A stretch of 64,000 bases of DNA from Syngnathus acus (GCF_901709675.1 NC_051089.1:11771976-11835975); one strand, 5' to 3'; counted from the first letter of the stretch, positions 24,201 to 39,129 are shown. The notes: a model not told the origin generated them from the sequence alone. A program made the numbers and translations.

Positions 24201-27072
24201 CTAGACTAGACCAGTTTGAAGGAGCAAATAGGTCTCCATAAAACGAGAGCGTGAGACCTACACTTAAGAGCCCTGGTTCAAAGGCTGAGACGTTGGCTCT
24301 CAGCAGAGTGCGAGATCAAAGTTAAATCCTGAGCAACAAATGTGTGTTTCTGTCACTGGTGATTTGTCTGAGTGTTTGATCATCAGTCTTCCTTATCTCC
24401 CTGCCTCACTCTGCTGCTAATATGCAGTAATGGACTGCCTTTCGTGAGACAATAGATGGAGAACCTGATGTGAACGATGAGCCTGAGGTAAAGCTGAGAC
24501 ACTTTTTAGACAACTCGATTCCTGGAAGTTTGGAAAACTGTGCAGTCTTTATCTACGTATATGCTAGTAGATTATGAATAAACCATGTTCATATGTATTT
24601 TTTTAGGCTCTATTTTATATTCTATCCAAACAAAGTCACTGACACCTGATTATCTTTGCACAGACAAGATCATAATCTTCAACACTGATAATCTCCCTCA
24701 TTCTTTCTTTCTTTGGATGTATGCTGCAGGGCTTAGCATATATTAGAACTGCCAATAAATGGACTATTATCGTGATAAAATACAAAACATGTTTGTTTTC
24801 CCTCTTAAGATCAAAATAGTTGTTGCAAGTGTTTCAAACAAGTGTGCCCATGTGCCATGATTACTTTTGCAAGCATACACATTTTCTTTGGCCTCACCTG
24901 GTTGCTGTGTTTGCAGCCACAGATGCTTTGACACTTGTGTTTCTGCTGGACTCGCCTCAACAGGCATAATGGTTTCCAGCCCCGAAAGTGTTGTGAGGCT
25001 CCATTTCCTAAACACCAACAAGACGGATCTTCTTTAGCTTTGGATGTGCTGTATAATCTTTTACTAGGTGTGTGTGTGCCTTTAAGTTATTCCTATAACA
25101 AATGTGTGTTTCTGTCACTGGACTATATTTCTGGGAGAGCCCGCCGATTTAAGGAGTCCTGTTAAGAGTAGCTTTTAAGATACGAAACCTTTATCCCAAT
25201 TGCAAGCCCTGACTGAGCAATCACCTTTGTTGCCCGGTCAGGAGAGATCCAATAACACCAGCTGGTTGGCAGGGAAGCAGGCTGCTGCCTAACAGGACTC
25301 TCAGAGTCCACATCCTTCTTTCGTGGCCACATGCTGTGCACAGCTGGACAGGAAGTGGATTAACGTTGTTTTCTGGACCAGCGTTAATTGAGAGTTAAAT
25401 GATGCTATAAAAGAAGGATAGGTTTGTTGTTGTTTAACTGGAGAGGCAATGAAAGGCCTCGTCTGCTATTGATTGATGATGATTGCCTACAGGCAGCAGG
25501 GTCATTGGCAGTTTACTAAAATTGGTGTATGTGTACAGTATGTTGTGATGCTCTGTAGATTTTTCTCCATGATGATGCTTCATTGTCATTACCGTAGTCT
25601 AGTTCTTGGCGTGTGTGTTTGGGGGGGCTTGGTTGCCGACAGCATATTTAAGTGGAATAACAGATTCAATTCAGCAAGATTATTATCTCGCTGGCGAGTG
25701 TAGGAGGTTGGATTACAATGCAAAATTCAATAAAATATCCATTTAGTGCATTTAAGTGTTGCTATAGTGCACCCAAACTCATTAATTACAACTGCATGTG
25801 TTTGCTAGGAGCAGCATCACACTTGTTAGTAGTGCTACATTGTTATTTTTAACTGACTGATTGCATTTCCTTGTCCTGTTTTGACATTTTCAATATAGTG
25901 ACTTATTATATATTAGAGAGATATTATTGGAGAAAAGAAACACGCAAACATGAGATGTGAAACACGAGCATAAGTGCAGCTAAGCAATGTACAAATATAC
26001 AGACTAGGGCGTAATGGAAAATTTGGCATGCAGGCTGGTTACATTGAACTGAAAGTACTGGTAAAAGTAGGGCAATGGATTATTCAGGGGTAGTACAAAG
26101 CCACAGATCAACTAGTGGACCCTGCAAAACGACACCAAAACATGACCGCCATCTCTAGTGGGGGCTTACGTATATGACTTTAGATATGATTGGTGTGGAA
26201 CCTCAGCAGGACCAACTGTTGGATGTCCTGAAGCAGTTTCTTTTCCCCCAAGGTTACAACGTACAGTATTTGTAGCCCACTGCTTGTTGTCTTTGATGCT
26301 TGGATCACTCTATGCAGTGCTTTTATCAGATTTTGGAGTAAACTTTGTGTCTAGTTGCAGGAGCCAAGCGGACAGAGAATGTCCAAGTCTCTGGGGAGGA
26401 TTAGGTAACAGGTGGGCCGAGTGTCATTCACAAAGGTCAGGCAGTACAATGCTTGCATCTCCCGCTGGTGCTGATAGCATCTTTTGTGCCTCTGCTCAGC
26501 CCTGCTCCCTATTTCACCGCTCAGCGACTTTACATCCAGTTGCCTCCGATTGTGTCGGCAGAACAGTCCCCCGGATCCAATATCGCTGCACCACTGTAAG
26601 ACAATTACCCGCTTTAATAACGGGCGTCATTACTCACCCAATGGATAGAATATGAAATAGAAATTCTGAATTTGAACGTTTTCTTTTTGCGTGCGTGTGG
26701 GGATGCAAGCATTTCCAAATCCCATTTGCATCCGGGCTGATCATTAGTGGAAAGCCGTTATGAGTTTTGTTTCATAACAACTTTAAAAGTTTTCCTTGAT
26801 GATAGAATTTTCATTTGAGTGATGAATGACATTGCACAGCCTGATTTTTGTTTTCTTTTTGCTACAGCACTTCCATTTTAGAAGTGTGGCTCAACCTCAA
26901 GACAAAAAATTAAAAGAAACAAAAAAATGTTAAGATAGAATTTTGTAACTTTATAGAATTTACTTTTTTTTTATTGGCTTGAGGGACCGTTGTTGGCCAT
27001 TCTTGGCATGGCATGAGCTACAACGCCGATAAAGAATAAACTGAAGAGAGAATGGAATTTATGAATAACTCA
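21256..27072. other. No gene recognised
   Basis: This contains the longest open frame of the window, 165 codons at 26,158-26,655 plus. It opens at GTG, not ATG, and shows no domain, signal peptide or splice context, so I do not call it. A 25-bp sequence occurs identically at 24,335-24,359 and 25,097-25,121 (see findings). Confidence 0.5.
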
Positions 27073-27249
27073 TGAAACATTGCTTAGTAAGCATCTTGGG
27101 GGCAGAATACAGACTGAAAACAAAACATTATCTGGAATATGAGGAAGGTTTGTTTTAAAATGAAACATTGTTAGTAAGCATCATGGGGGCAGAATACAGA
27201 CTGAAAACACAAAACATTATCTGGAATCTTCGGGAGGTTTGTTTTAAAA
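27073..27249. repeat. Tandem duplication, two copies of 88/89 bp
   Basis: Copy 1 is 27,073-27,160 and copy 2 is 27,161-27,249. Both start 'tgaaacattg' and end 'ggtttgttttaaaa', and share an internal 'gggggcagaatacagactga'. They differ by a few substitutions and small indels (for example 'aaaacaaaac' against 'aaaacacaaaac'). Identity is roughly 90% or more by eye. Only two units are present, with no spacer. The unit matches no element I know. Confidence 0.93.
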
Positions 27250-28445
27250 TATTTATTAAGTTTATGAGAGCCTGGTTTATTCAACCATTAATTGTACCAC
27301 TTGAGTTGAAAACGAGAATTAATAAAACGGAAATACACCTTTGTTATCCTCATCTAGTCAATATAAAATGTGGCCATAGCACTATGACGATCATGTGCTT
27401 TTATTTTATTGTGCAATTAAGATTTGTTGGTGCTAGAGTTGGTTTATGAGGACGATGAAAGACAGCACGACATCCTCACTAATTATTGCCGGTTCAGTGA
27501 GTCTTAAACTGTACACTTGAACAATTGTACTTAACAATTATTTGATTAAATAAATTATAGAAGTATCAAGCATCTAAATTTGCTTCCCTGACTCTCTCTG
27601 GAGGTGGCTGTTCCTAAAGAGTGGATTATTTTGCAAAATCAGGTCAAATATATACATTTTTACAGAACTTTGTTTAATGTCCGAATTAATTTGAGATCAA
27701 ATTGAATGCAGAAAGGCACTGTAAATATTTCCAGATGTTAATGGCTAAAGTGTCACATATTGTACAAGTATGTATACCTGGTGGATTAAAAAAAAGAGTT
27801 GATATTCTGGAGGAATTGTGAAAGTGAGAAGCGTTGCATTTGTACTATTCCATTTCCTCACCCCAAAAGAATCACTAAGAAAATAAATAACAAATTGGAT
27901 TGATGAGCTGTTTCCTTGCTATTGTGAATACAAGTGGCTGGAAGAGACTGCTTCATGATGACATTTCTTCTACAAAAATCTTTTCCACTGTTGATGTTGA
28001 TGCATGCAGTCTGCCAAACAGACTCGTGATCTCATCTGATTAACTTTACCCCTCACCCCTCCTTAAATGGAGAAATATCAGGTCAGGTAATACACCGGTG
28101 CCTTAAGGAGTCAGACTACTTTAGTACCTCTTCTACAGTCTACCAGATAAGGGATCTTGTCACATTTTGACACATGAGCAGATGCTTTTCACTTCTGGGG
28201 ATTTTACAGAGAGATTGAGATTCCACCATTGCACTGGTTCAGAGGTACAGTATGCCTAAGTGTAATCATCTATGATGGTATAATCATACCGAATGCCACT
28301 CTGGGCTCCTGCAGCCTCCTCTCTTGTGACAGCAGTAGCTTTCAGTGTCTGTTTGATATGAGCCAAAATTGGACTTAACAGAGCCAAGTCTCAACTTCTG
28401 AGGTGTCTTTATCATTCCAAGAGTTTCTTTTTTTATGGGCTAATC
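27250..28445. other. No gene recognised
   Basis: AT-rich unique sequence with frames under 95 codons. Nothing repeat-like is recognised beyond the tandem duplication on its left edge. Confidence 0.5.
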
Positions 28446-28650
28446 TAAGAGTGCTTTTCCCATTTTAATCTGTGCCTGTGTATGAAGAGTGTCCCATCGG
28501 TGCTGCCATACACCAGAAGATTAATGAACCCAATTTGCAAAAGTGACCTTTTGGCTGCTAAAGCACTGCTGCAGCTAAGCCTCTTAAGGCCTGCTTTTAA
28601 AAGAAATGCTATTTCAACCATTCTTCTGATAAAGATAAGGATAGAACCAT
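28446..28650. promoter_or_regulatory. Candidate conserved non-coding block
   Basis: Evenly composed, repeat-free stretch with 'gaagattaatgaacccaatt' (28,516-28,535) and 'ttaaggcctgcttttaaaag'. A 95-codon plus frame at 28,482-28,769 overlaps but has no domain and no initiation context beyond its ATG. The call rests only on texture. Confidence 0.2.
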
Positions 28651-31600
28651 ATCAGGAGATTTGTTTCTGGATTAAAGTGTACATATGTGGTCACTGTCCT
28701 GGGCCTGGAGGGACAAGTGTCAAATGCAGGAGGGTGACACCTTTAAACAGCGCTGTCGGTGTACACTAATCCTTTATATGGAAAGTATGTAGATGTGTAA
28801 TTTTACTTTTAACTTCATCCGTGGAGTTTTTAAACTGTCCCAAAGTCATTACCAAATTCTGACTATCTTCACCTTGTTGGATTTATAAGTAAAAAAAAAA
28901 AAGAAAACGTGGATACAAGGTTAGTGAATGAGGTCCACAAGAATTGTCCAAGCACTGCACATAATTATGAACAGTAACGTTCTTTCTGACGTCAGGGCAA
29001 ACATAACATTGCAGGGTCCACCAATATTACAGACCACGAGAGTCAGTGATTCATGGTTTCCATGACTATTTACGATTTTCTTATTACGCGGCAGTGTACC
29101 ATCAAAAAGATTCTGAAGATATTGTTTCATCAGACAATTCCCATCCTGTTCTGTGGTCAGCTACAGAAATCACTAGTTTGCGATGAAGTCATGTTTTCAA
29201 AATGTCCATTTGATTCTATTTGATCTCGTCGTCTCTTATCCTGCTTCTAAAATTTCGTTTTGTCTGAGGTTATGTGGAGCCTCTGGATCCATGGCACTTG
29301 GTCATGTGCAAATGTTTGTCTGAGCAAATTATTTATTGATCGGATGAGGACATGTATAGAATATTTAGGTCTTGAATATCATTGAAAAATATAGTAGATG
29401 ACAACTGACCCAAATCAAATCTTCCACCAGATGCAGAGACATGATATCAAAGCACTTTTAAAACATAAAATTCATCTACTTCATTTAGGATATTTTCTTG
29501 AGCATTTGCTACAAAAATGGCAGAAGCACTTCAAATGTTCTTCGCGCAAGCATGTGGTACTTTTTAAGATTTGTAATGAGTAACGTCAAGCTGTTCTTCC
29601 TTGCCTACAGTCCCACGAGAAATCACTGTCACATCGAGGCTTTTAGAGCTTTTGTGAGTGCACATCTCAGAATTCAGCCTTAATTATTTTGTTAGGATGA
29701 ATTAAATATATTTAAAGTGAGTGATCTGGGCGCCATGCCATAACCCGAATTAGGAAGGTTGGTGGATGTCTCTGATGGTAAACATGGTTAGAAGTCAGTA
29801 GCTGTCTGATCATTGGCATTGACCGGAAGAGAGATTTATTAGTGTCATTCATTTGGCACAAAGGTTTTGAAGCAAATGGGTAAAATATTAGGTTTGTCAA
29901 GGAGATGGATGAGGGAGCTTCTCCAGAGAAACGGCCCGACAGCAGAAACTCTAACTCTGCTTGGGAAGGACCTTTTATTCCTTTAACTGGCTTTCAGGAC
30001 TTAGTTTGACAGCTTGGGTATGACTTCAGAATGTATTTCTCGGCAAGTAGCCACATTTTGTCATTAAGAAATACTTTCTGGCAGCACAGTTTTGCCTCCC
30101 AAAAAGTTCATTGCAGTGGCATGGGATTGTCAAAAGTATTGCCTTTCAATCACTGACTCTAGACTTTTATAACATGAACATTTTTTTGTAACTAGTGAGA
30201 TTTGGGTATGTCTGAAGGAAGTTTTCAGTTCATGTAGTAGAAAATGTGTGAAGGTCACTGACATTGGACCTGAGAGAGGAACCCCTCTACTCTAGAATCA
30301 TCCGCAAGGTGTTTGATGGGATTGGGCCAGTTTTTAAATACAAAACTCATCAAATTGCACCTTTCCGGATCTTACCTTCTCTCGTGTTATTCTGGAATAG
30401 AAAAGGGGCTTTCCCAAAGGATGCAATTGTTGTAATGAAGAGTTTGTATCTACGATTTGTTTTTTAACCTGATCTGGGAAAATGTTGTATGAAATTCTAG
30501 ATTATATACGTCTATATTTTTACGTCACGATAACATCACTCCTTGCTCTGACTTTGCATACGCACACACTAATGTACACACACACACGCACGCACACACT
30601 TCTGAGCAAAGGTAGCAGTCATTCCCAAAACAGCATTCTTCTTCCTCTTATCCTTCTCTCTTTGGCATGCTTAATTTGTTGGTTTACTCTACAAGGACAT
30701 CTGCATATCGAAATGATTCCATCAGACCAAGTCAATTGGGGTTTGACTTGGTGGTTTGAATCAATTTCATAATCTTTATTTTTTAATTACTTATTTTAAT
30801 CATGCTCCCGCTGCTGCCATGGCACAAACTACACCAACAGTCACACTATTATGTTCTATTTACTGTATATACCATCCAAGTTTGAGTATTGGTGCAGTGT
30901 GCCTTCTGCTACAGTTAGTGTGGAAGTTGCATAGAAGGCAACTGTGATAAAGTGTGCGTTCAACTCATTTTGAGGTTAAAAGTGTTTTCATGAAAGCCTT
31001 TTTCGCGCTAGCTATGTAAAATTAACTTCATTGGGTTTCAATTATATCTGATCCAGAAACAGAGCTGTAGAAACGTGGGATCAACCATCACATCAGCAAA
31101 TATTTATTCTCAATCGCTGATGACTGACAATATTCGGTGATTTCCCACACTGGTTGGTAGTGTTTGTTCGAAAATAAAAAAAATAAAAAAAACAGCATGG
31201 CCCACTTTAACACCAGATGCAAGAATATCTTTAATCTGACATAAAATTACCTTTTAGCAGAGCCTTCATCGGATTATTCTTTCTTCCTTAAACCTCACAA
31301 TGTCTATGTAAAGAACTCATCATAATATAGGCACTTTTTGAAACTGTTATTTAGTAGTTGCATTACATAATTTTGAAGGTGTTTGGGCAGTTTTCTGTCG
31401 TTTCACTTTAAACACATCTGACAGCATGTTGGGTATTAAGGCTTTTCAGTGTAGGCTGCATGCTGTGTTTGATTGTATTTAGGAAGTAGAATAATGTTGT
31501 TTTTTAGTAGACAAGAGCAGTCTGTTGAGAGTGTGGTCAGTGGGTGAGGACATTAGTAACCCCCTCCTCATTCATGCGGCATACTCACAGAAGCTGAGGC

Positions 31601-34600
31601 AGTCCCTTAGCAACCACTGAAATGTTTAAGGAGATTCCTGCGTGGTCATGCTAATATATATCAGTACATGATTCTAATTAGATCAAGCGGGCCACATATT
31701 TCATGCGCATGTCAAATACAATTGTAAAAATATAAGTAATTTAGAATGTGTTTCCTTCTTCACGTCCGCTTTAATCTCAGTGTACTTGTCTTTACTTGGG
31801 CGACCAAATATGCATTTTGTAGTAAGTCAGTATTGACAATAACCCTGTCACTCAGAAAAACTGGAAAAAATAAATGAATGCCATGTGCTAAAATGTCCTC
31901 ACAGTAGGTCAATGTGTCCTCACAGTATGGGACTTGTTCACACTGAAGGGGGAACAGGCAGAGGGAAAATTAATTTAAGACAGGGCTGAGCAGTGACAAA
32001 TGGAGGAGTGTCCAAGACAGACTGAAGAAAAGTAGAACAGAGAAAGAGTCTTGGGAAGCAGTTTAGTCTGGTCCAGGCAAGGTCCCCCCCTCAGTCTCCT
32101 GTTTACACACAGCAAAATTTCTGACAATTTCACAGCTCTCTTTTCAGCAGCCGTTGAAAAGGGCCAGATTCCTTCCTGGTTACTCGCCCTCTATCCTGTG
32201 AGAGTGGTTGCCATCATGGGAAAATCTAAACCTTTGGCATCCCCAGTGGGTTACCTCTCTGCGTTGCGTTGCCTCAGTGCAACCAGTGGCCCTGCGTAAT
32301 GCCTGTGAAATCTGTGTGCGCAAGGGGTTCAGGGTGCATAGTCGGGATTAAACCAAACAGGACCCCTCATTCAAGGGCTCCGCTCTGCAATGCTGGGCCT
32401 GCTTACATTGGTATGGCTTCTTTCAGTTTGGTCCAGTCGGACCGTCTCCCTCTGTTTGCTATGTGCTGGAGAATCTATACGCCATTGTTTCTTGTATGTG
32501 CCCCAACCGTGCCAGATGTCATGGCCTCAATAACCTCCCTTTTTTAATCAGACAAGAGGGCCCAGAGGGCAAAATGGCACACGGCCACCCATGCCCAGCA
32601 CAATACACAGTATGGAGAGCAGCAAAAGAGGATGGTGAAAAGGAGGAGGGTTAAAACAGGATATGCATGAAAGGATGGTCGATTCAAGGAAACCAACATC
32701 GTGGCTTTGCCTCAACTGTATTTCAACAAAATGCAAGAGGCCGTCTTCTTTTTATGGTGCCCCGAAGTGTGTTCTGGTCTCTGTGCCTCTGTTTCTCAGA
32801 CAGCAGCAATGGGCCTCTTTATCCCTCATCCCAGGTGTGTCATTACACAACCACATTAACACACTTTGACTCCTATGCAACGCTGAAGCAAGCGGAACTG
32901 CTAGAATAACGTCTCACCCGACCGCAGATATTTTTTGGCTCTTTGTGGGAGGTTTTAAAGGCAGTTAATGTGCCTTACACTGAGCTCGTGTGACAAACTG
33001 TCGCTTTTAACCAGAAACGTCAGGGATCCTTGTAAATCCCTTCACACAAAAAAGAAGCAGTTGCAGAGGGACACAGTCATGTGTGAAGTTTTATGTGCGG
33101 CATTGAAATATATGTCACCAGGTGTGTCTGGCAGTATTGTATTCTTACTATTGCTGAGGGTTTTTGTTTAACTCAAAGGTTTGCAGATCGTGAGGGACAA
33201 GCTGAGGTGATGCTCTGACTTGAGTGTATTGATTGCTCTCAGCATCAAGCAGAGTCAACTACTGGGAGACAGCAGGAGGGCTCAACTCCTGTTCTTCCTG
33301 AAATTGTGTTTACTTTGTGGCTCCAACTTCTCTTCCCTCACTAGTTTTCTCTCAGCCATGATGAGAAGATTGGGGAGATGCTGTATGGAGCCGAGTGGAA
33401 AGACAATAGAAAATGGAGAGCACTTAGAGTGTTAATAAGCATGGCTCTTAGCTAAGAAGTACCTCCTATATTCCCACACAAAATACATGCACAAATAACA
33501 GCGTAGCAATTCACATGCACTCAAATACACTCAGTGATGCTTGGCCACTGGCCAGCAGCTCCTTGGGGTTGAAAAGAGGGGCCATGTAGCACTAGCAAGA
33601 GAGGCTGTCTGAGGGAATGGCAGACAACGCACTGTGCAACGACGGTCCATTATCCCAAACCCTCAGTCTTTCCGTTCCAATGCGTTCTGCCAGAAAAAGA
33701 GAGAGCCAACGTCAAACAACAGACCAAGTCTCCTCTCCCAAGCGTCCTGTCTGCACATTCGCACATGCAAGTTGGTTTCATGATTCATATTCAGCCTGAG
33801 AAGGGGAACAGTTGTTTTTCTTCCTGGTTTAATGATCTCCACTGTCAATCACCTTATCTCCAGCTAGTACATGTAGAGTTGGCATGCTTAGTTGGCATGA
33901 AGCTATTATAATTTGGGCAGGCCCTTCTCACGCACCTGGAAAACAAGGACCCACACAAACTTTCAAGCAATGTCGTTGGTTGAACTCATTTGCTTGTTTT
34001 TGGAAAAGCAGTACCAGCCTCCAGTGTCTACTCTGAGGTCCATCACAACCTGTAATACTCATGCAGCAATCCTGTTGTCATCCTGGGACTTGACTTGGAG
34101 ACAATAACCCCCACAATAAAAGTTCACTTCTGTTCTCCAAGGTTTGTGTGAATTACTAAAACCTGATCTGATTTTCCCACTGTGGGGTGTGTGAGAAATA
34201 GCAGCTGAACAGAGTGAAACTTATGGCGTGCGCTGTGGTAACATGAAAGTGACAAGACCATTTTTTTTTTACAGTTGCTGATCAACATCCAGCTGCATGT
34301 CTGGACCAATGAAAGCTTGTTGTTGTTTGGCAACCTTTGAACTGAATTGAACCGCTTCATGATTAGAGTTACAGTGAGACAGAAATGCTCACATTCCCAC
34401 CTGCAAACAATTTTAGTCAGGTTTTCACCAAGTAATACAGTGCATTTGTGATAATCCCTGATCTGGTTTGTGTTTCCACCATAGGTGGGGTGATATATAA
34501 GAAAGAAAAATAAAATCGAAAAGCTCGGCCTTTTGTTTGTAAGAGATTAACAGGCTGTATTGACGTCACCCACGGCCAATCATTTTGGTGTGAATTGACC

Positions 34601-35966
34601 GGGACAATCCATTATTGATCTCCTGTTTTCATTCCATTTTTGTCCATGTCGGACTATTATTGTCCTTCAAAGTACCCTATGATTTAATGAGCTAAAGCCA
34701 CGGGAGTAGGAAAAGTTAAGTCTGGCCATTTCAGATGACTATAAATGTATTGATTGCTTCATTCCAATGCTTGTCTCCAGGATGGAATTGTAATTATTTT
34801 CTTTTGGTACGCTGGATTCCATGTGCACTTGTTTTGAGCATTCGTGCTGCAATGTTTTCTGACAAATATTCCCCTTTTGGCACTCATTAGACATGAATTC
34901 TGCCCTTGTCACCCTCAAACTGTCAAATTTACACCTTGATTTTCACAGTTATTTTGATGGGCTGTCGACCTTGAAACTGTGTTACGGTATTCACGGGCAT
35001 ATCATGTGATGAAGTGATCAATAAGAAAAAAAAATCACTGCTGATCACCTCAATGGTTGGTTGACTTTATAATCAAATTATGTTTGAGAACTCTCTTGTT
35101 GGGTCTGTGATATAAATCGTGATAAACATTTTTAATCAAATAGCAAATATGAAGTTACCATTCTGTGGTTCAAGTGTCGTCCCAATTTAGTGTCCAATAT
35201 AATTGTAGAAACATTATTATCCATCTCATCACACTTGTGGGCTACCTGACTATTCCTTTATTAATTACACTCAATGTTTGATTCAATTCTTTTTGCAGCA
35301 ATGTAAACAAACACTTCAAACGCTTTACAAAAGGAATAATTTGCCTTTATCCTCTTACCAATCCAAACATTTGCCTTTTCAAAATTCAACTTATTTAACT
35401 AAATTCAACATGCATTAAACATGCTTAGCCATGAATGGGACCACATTTTTGTCCCCCACTTGTTTTGATCTAGATGAAGGTCTGCCAATGGTAATTATTC
35501 ATAATCTCTTCTGTTTCTATGTTTGTAAGGGTTTGTTTTGTGTCGCGCACGCTCTGCTACACATTATTACACTAGGTTGGGAAACACACACAGACACACT
35601 AGAGAATGAGTCATGATTCTGATCCTTGACAACCATCCTCTAACCTTGCAAGACAATTGGTTTCAAAAGAATACAAGTATGTCATTTTGCTAAACCATTT
35701 TTCTTTTAAACTTCTAAATATGGCTTGGCCATTTAATATGCTTTCAGATAGAGGTGGCCACTACCGGTGTGGTGGACTTGTGCCAAAAGAGGAAAGCAGT
35801 AAAGCAATGCCATCGTGGCAGTTTTGTCTGATGTTCTATCAATAAAATAAGAACCGAATTTCTTCATTCATGGTATCCCTTTATCTAGAATATCTCAGAC
35901 TTTTCCTTGCTTCTGTCTAAGGTCTAAGCAATCGGTATTAATTGCGTGCATTGCCTGCCATTTTCC
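28651..35966. other. No gene recognised; short CA-rich tract at 30,561-30,600
   Basis: All frames are under 100 codons. An imperfect (CA)/(CGCA) tract lies at 30,561-30,600 and a T-run at 34,260-34,270. The less AT-rich zone at 32,160-32,600 has overlapping frames of 63-92 codons in different phases, with no splice-consistent exon I can defend. It is the likeliest place in this stretch for an overlooked exon. Confidence 0.45.
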
Positions 35967-36175
<209 letters not shown>

Positions 36176-39065
36176 ATGTAAAAACAAGCCATTCCCTTTC
36201 ATGTAACAATGTATTACATAAGTCTAAATATATTTACAACTGAACAATTTCAGGGAGATAATCAGGTCTTTTCTTTGATAAGGAAACAGAGGGGCAAGCA
36301 GAAAGTCTCGATGAGGGGTTTGTGGGGTTAATAGATTTGGCAAAAGAATTGCCAGACGATAGCTCTGCTGTAGATGCTATCTTTTGTCCTTTCGAGATGT
36401 TGCTTCTACTGTACTAAAACCAGTCGATGGAAGGAACTAAAAGAAGAATAAGTAGAGGTTGGAACGGCTAAAATTCTACCTCTGGATAAATCCTGCACAG
36501 TCCTGAAAGCTTTATAAAACATTTATGATAGACGTCATTCCTTTCTGCTAGTGTATGACGTCTCAGTCTCGCGCTCTCTGTCTCTGACGCTCTGTGAATG
36601 ACACCAATGTATTGTGCTATATCAACCAAAAGTATGAGGACACCAGGTCATTACACTTACAGGAAGGGGAAAATCTGAAAATAGAATAATATATGGAGTT
36701 TATCAGCAGTTTGTTTGTATTGAGTTCTCTGCTTCCTCTCAGTCTTTGTTGGACCATTGCTTTTGTTTGTAGTCCCTGTTAGTAGTCACCTCCCTGTTCC
36801 GCTGAGTGTAATTGTTTGTTATTTTGAATCAGATTTTGGGGACTTAAGGCTATGATTGTTCCAAAGTGCCTCGTTTTCCTTCATTATGTTTTTGTAAGGA
36901 AATATCTTTTGCCTTGCTTCCCTTCCTTTTCATCTCCTACTCCACGAAGTTCAGCCTGAACCATAACTCTTCTTCTGTTTACCTGGGTAGGTTTATTTTC
37001 TTCTTGTACATCAAAGCACTTTTGTAAAATGGATCCTTTTAACAGCCAATAATAGTATTCTCAAATCCAACCCATGTATTAAACCTAAAGCTCAGGCATA
37101 TGCACTTTTTCCTGCTCACCTTTGGGTATGAACTCTGGATTGATTCACTCATTTATGATTTGTTTACGACTCTCCGAAGCATGTGCATGCTTGCACACGC
37201 GTATACACACATTCTTATAGCCAAACACGCATTTAAGTGCACTGTCAACAGACAGGAGATCCTTCTCCCCCATCTGCTGAGTGTGCCAACTTGCCTTAGG
37301 CATTAAGACACCTTCAGACAGCAAGCACAAATAAATACGCGTGCATATTCACACAAAGGCACCAATCTTACGAAGAAAGTCAGCGCTGCTGTGTACGATG
37401 TTGAAAACTAGAGCAGAAGACTTCAAATCACGAGGCATAAATTATACCATTTTCCCATAGGAGACTATTGAGAAGAAAACATTTAAATGAGATTCAGCAG
37501 AATGAAAAACAACTTTCAATAAATACTTACCAACTTTATGTCCAGTCACTGCTGGATTATAGTTCGCATATATACTGTTGCCCATTGACATTCAAAGACT
37601 TATTTGGTTGAAAATTGTACAAACTGCTTCCAATCTCAAAATACATCAGTAAACTCCATTCAGATAAATATGTATCTGCTGTGTTAACGGAAAGTGGTGC
37701 CAGCAACCGTAGCTGTGATGGTAATGATGGTTACTCCGTAGCTGGTAATGATGGTTGCTGGTTTTGTTTGATCTGATTCCATTGCACGTGGATAGCATTT
37801 CCAGTTTGGATTCACATCTCCAAATAGGAAGCAACATCAATAAAGGATGACAACATCACTGCTAATGTGCATCCATTAGTAGATTTGATCAATTTTTATG
37901 TCTGCTTTCATTTTCTGACATCAAAATGTGACAGAAATGAAAATGGAACAGGGATGCAACATGTTTGACTTATTTGTATGGCTTCGTCTGCCAAAACCTC
38001 AGAAAAGGGGGGAGCATATATCAGGGTACCAGTTTAATGAAGCCAACCAAATTCGAGACTTTTCAAAACTACTTGGATGAAAAGATGACAATGTTTTAGA
38101 TAGCCTTTAAAAATAATTATAAAGCATTTTATTGTGATAGCACATTTAAGGATCAAAGATCTTTTTTTTTTAAAATCATTGCATTGTTGGATTTTTCTTT
38201 TATTTGCTTTCATATTAGGTCAACAATATGAACAGTTTGCGCTCCCTCCCACCTGACAAGGTTGTGAAACATGCACAAGGCTTATCAGCTGCTTAATGGG
38301 TCACAGACATCCACCAGCTTTAGCTTGTGGCTGATGTGATACGTACGTATCTTCCCACTGAACAGTAGCATGATAAAAGTTACTTTCAGAATTCATGGCA
38401 GTACTCCAAAATGAGCTTTGCTGTCTTTGTAAAGGAAAGACTCATGATACAGCTCTTGGATTGGAATTCATTTTGGGACATGTCCTGTTTGCTTAGGTCA
38501 AGTGTTGACATAAAGTTTAGGCCACATTTCCCAGCTCTAACTGTTGAAAATGTATCCACGCGGTGGCTTGCTTTGTATTCTGTTTTTGTGATGTAATGAG
38601 CAGTGACAAAAGCATGTGCAGCAGAGTCACACGTTGGTAGGGTCATAGACATAAAGTACATGGACCTGCATGTATTTACTGTATGTCATGTCTCAGCAAA
38701 TGTGTTATGTCTGTGCGGGTGGCGCTGTGGAGCAGCACCTGGTTGCATGTAATTTTGTGTGACAGAGAAGCAGCTGGCAACAGGGCAGGGATGAGCAGCA
38801 GCATGGCAGAGTAACTTGTGAGTGTTGCACATCCATTCATGCTGCGAAGCTCCGTGTTGTGTGTCACCGTGGAGCACCGAGTGCGTTCATAACTAATCAT
38901 GCTGGATGTTAAACAGCTCCAGAGGGGGAACCTGCATGCCTTTAAATCCGAGCGAGATGCGGCATGCTTTTACTTTTGCGTCATTCCTGTGTTGAACTGG
39001 TCCTGCAGTCATTTGTATTTCATTTCGGTGCCAACGTGTGCATGGACCGTATGTGTTTGTATGTG

Positions 39066-39068
<3 letters not shown>
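36176..39068. other. No gene recognised
   Basis: Part of 36,176-36,500 may be more of the diverged LINE body. A duplicated 'ggtaatgatggtt' lies at 37,720-37,756. The 38,695-38,890 segment is less AT-rich and repeat-free but has only shadow frames. No exon is supported. Confidence 0.45.

Positions 39069-39129
<61 letters not shown>

Noticed and set aside
26158-26655. 165-codon plus-strand open frame, the longest in the window
   Set aside because: It opens at GTG, has no recognisable domain, signal or splice context, and one frame of this length is not surprising in 64 kb across six frames.
32051-32654. Cluster of overlapping 63-92 codon plus frames as possible exons
   Set aside because: Frames lie in different phases, no splice-site pair joins them convincingly, and no protein family is recognised.
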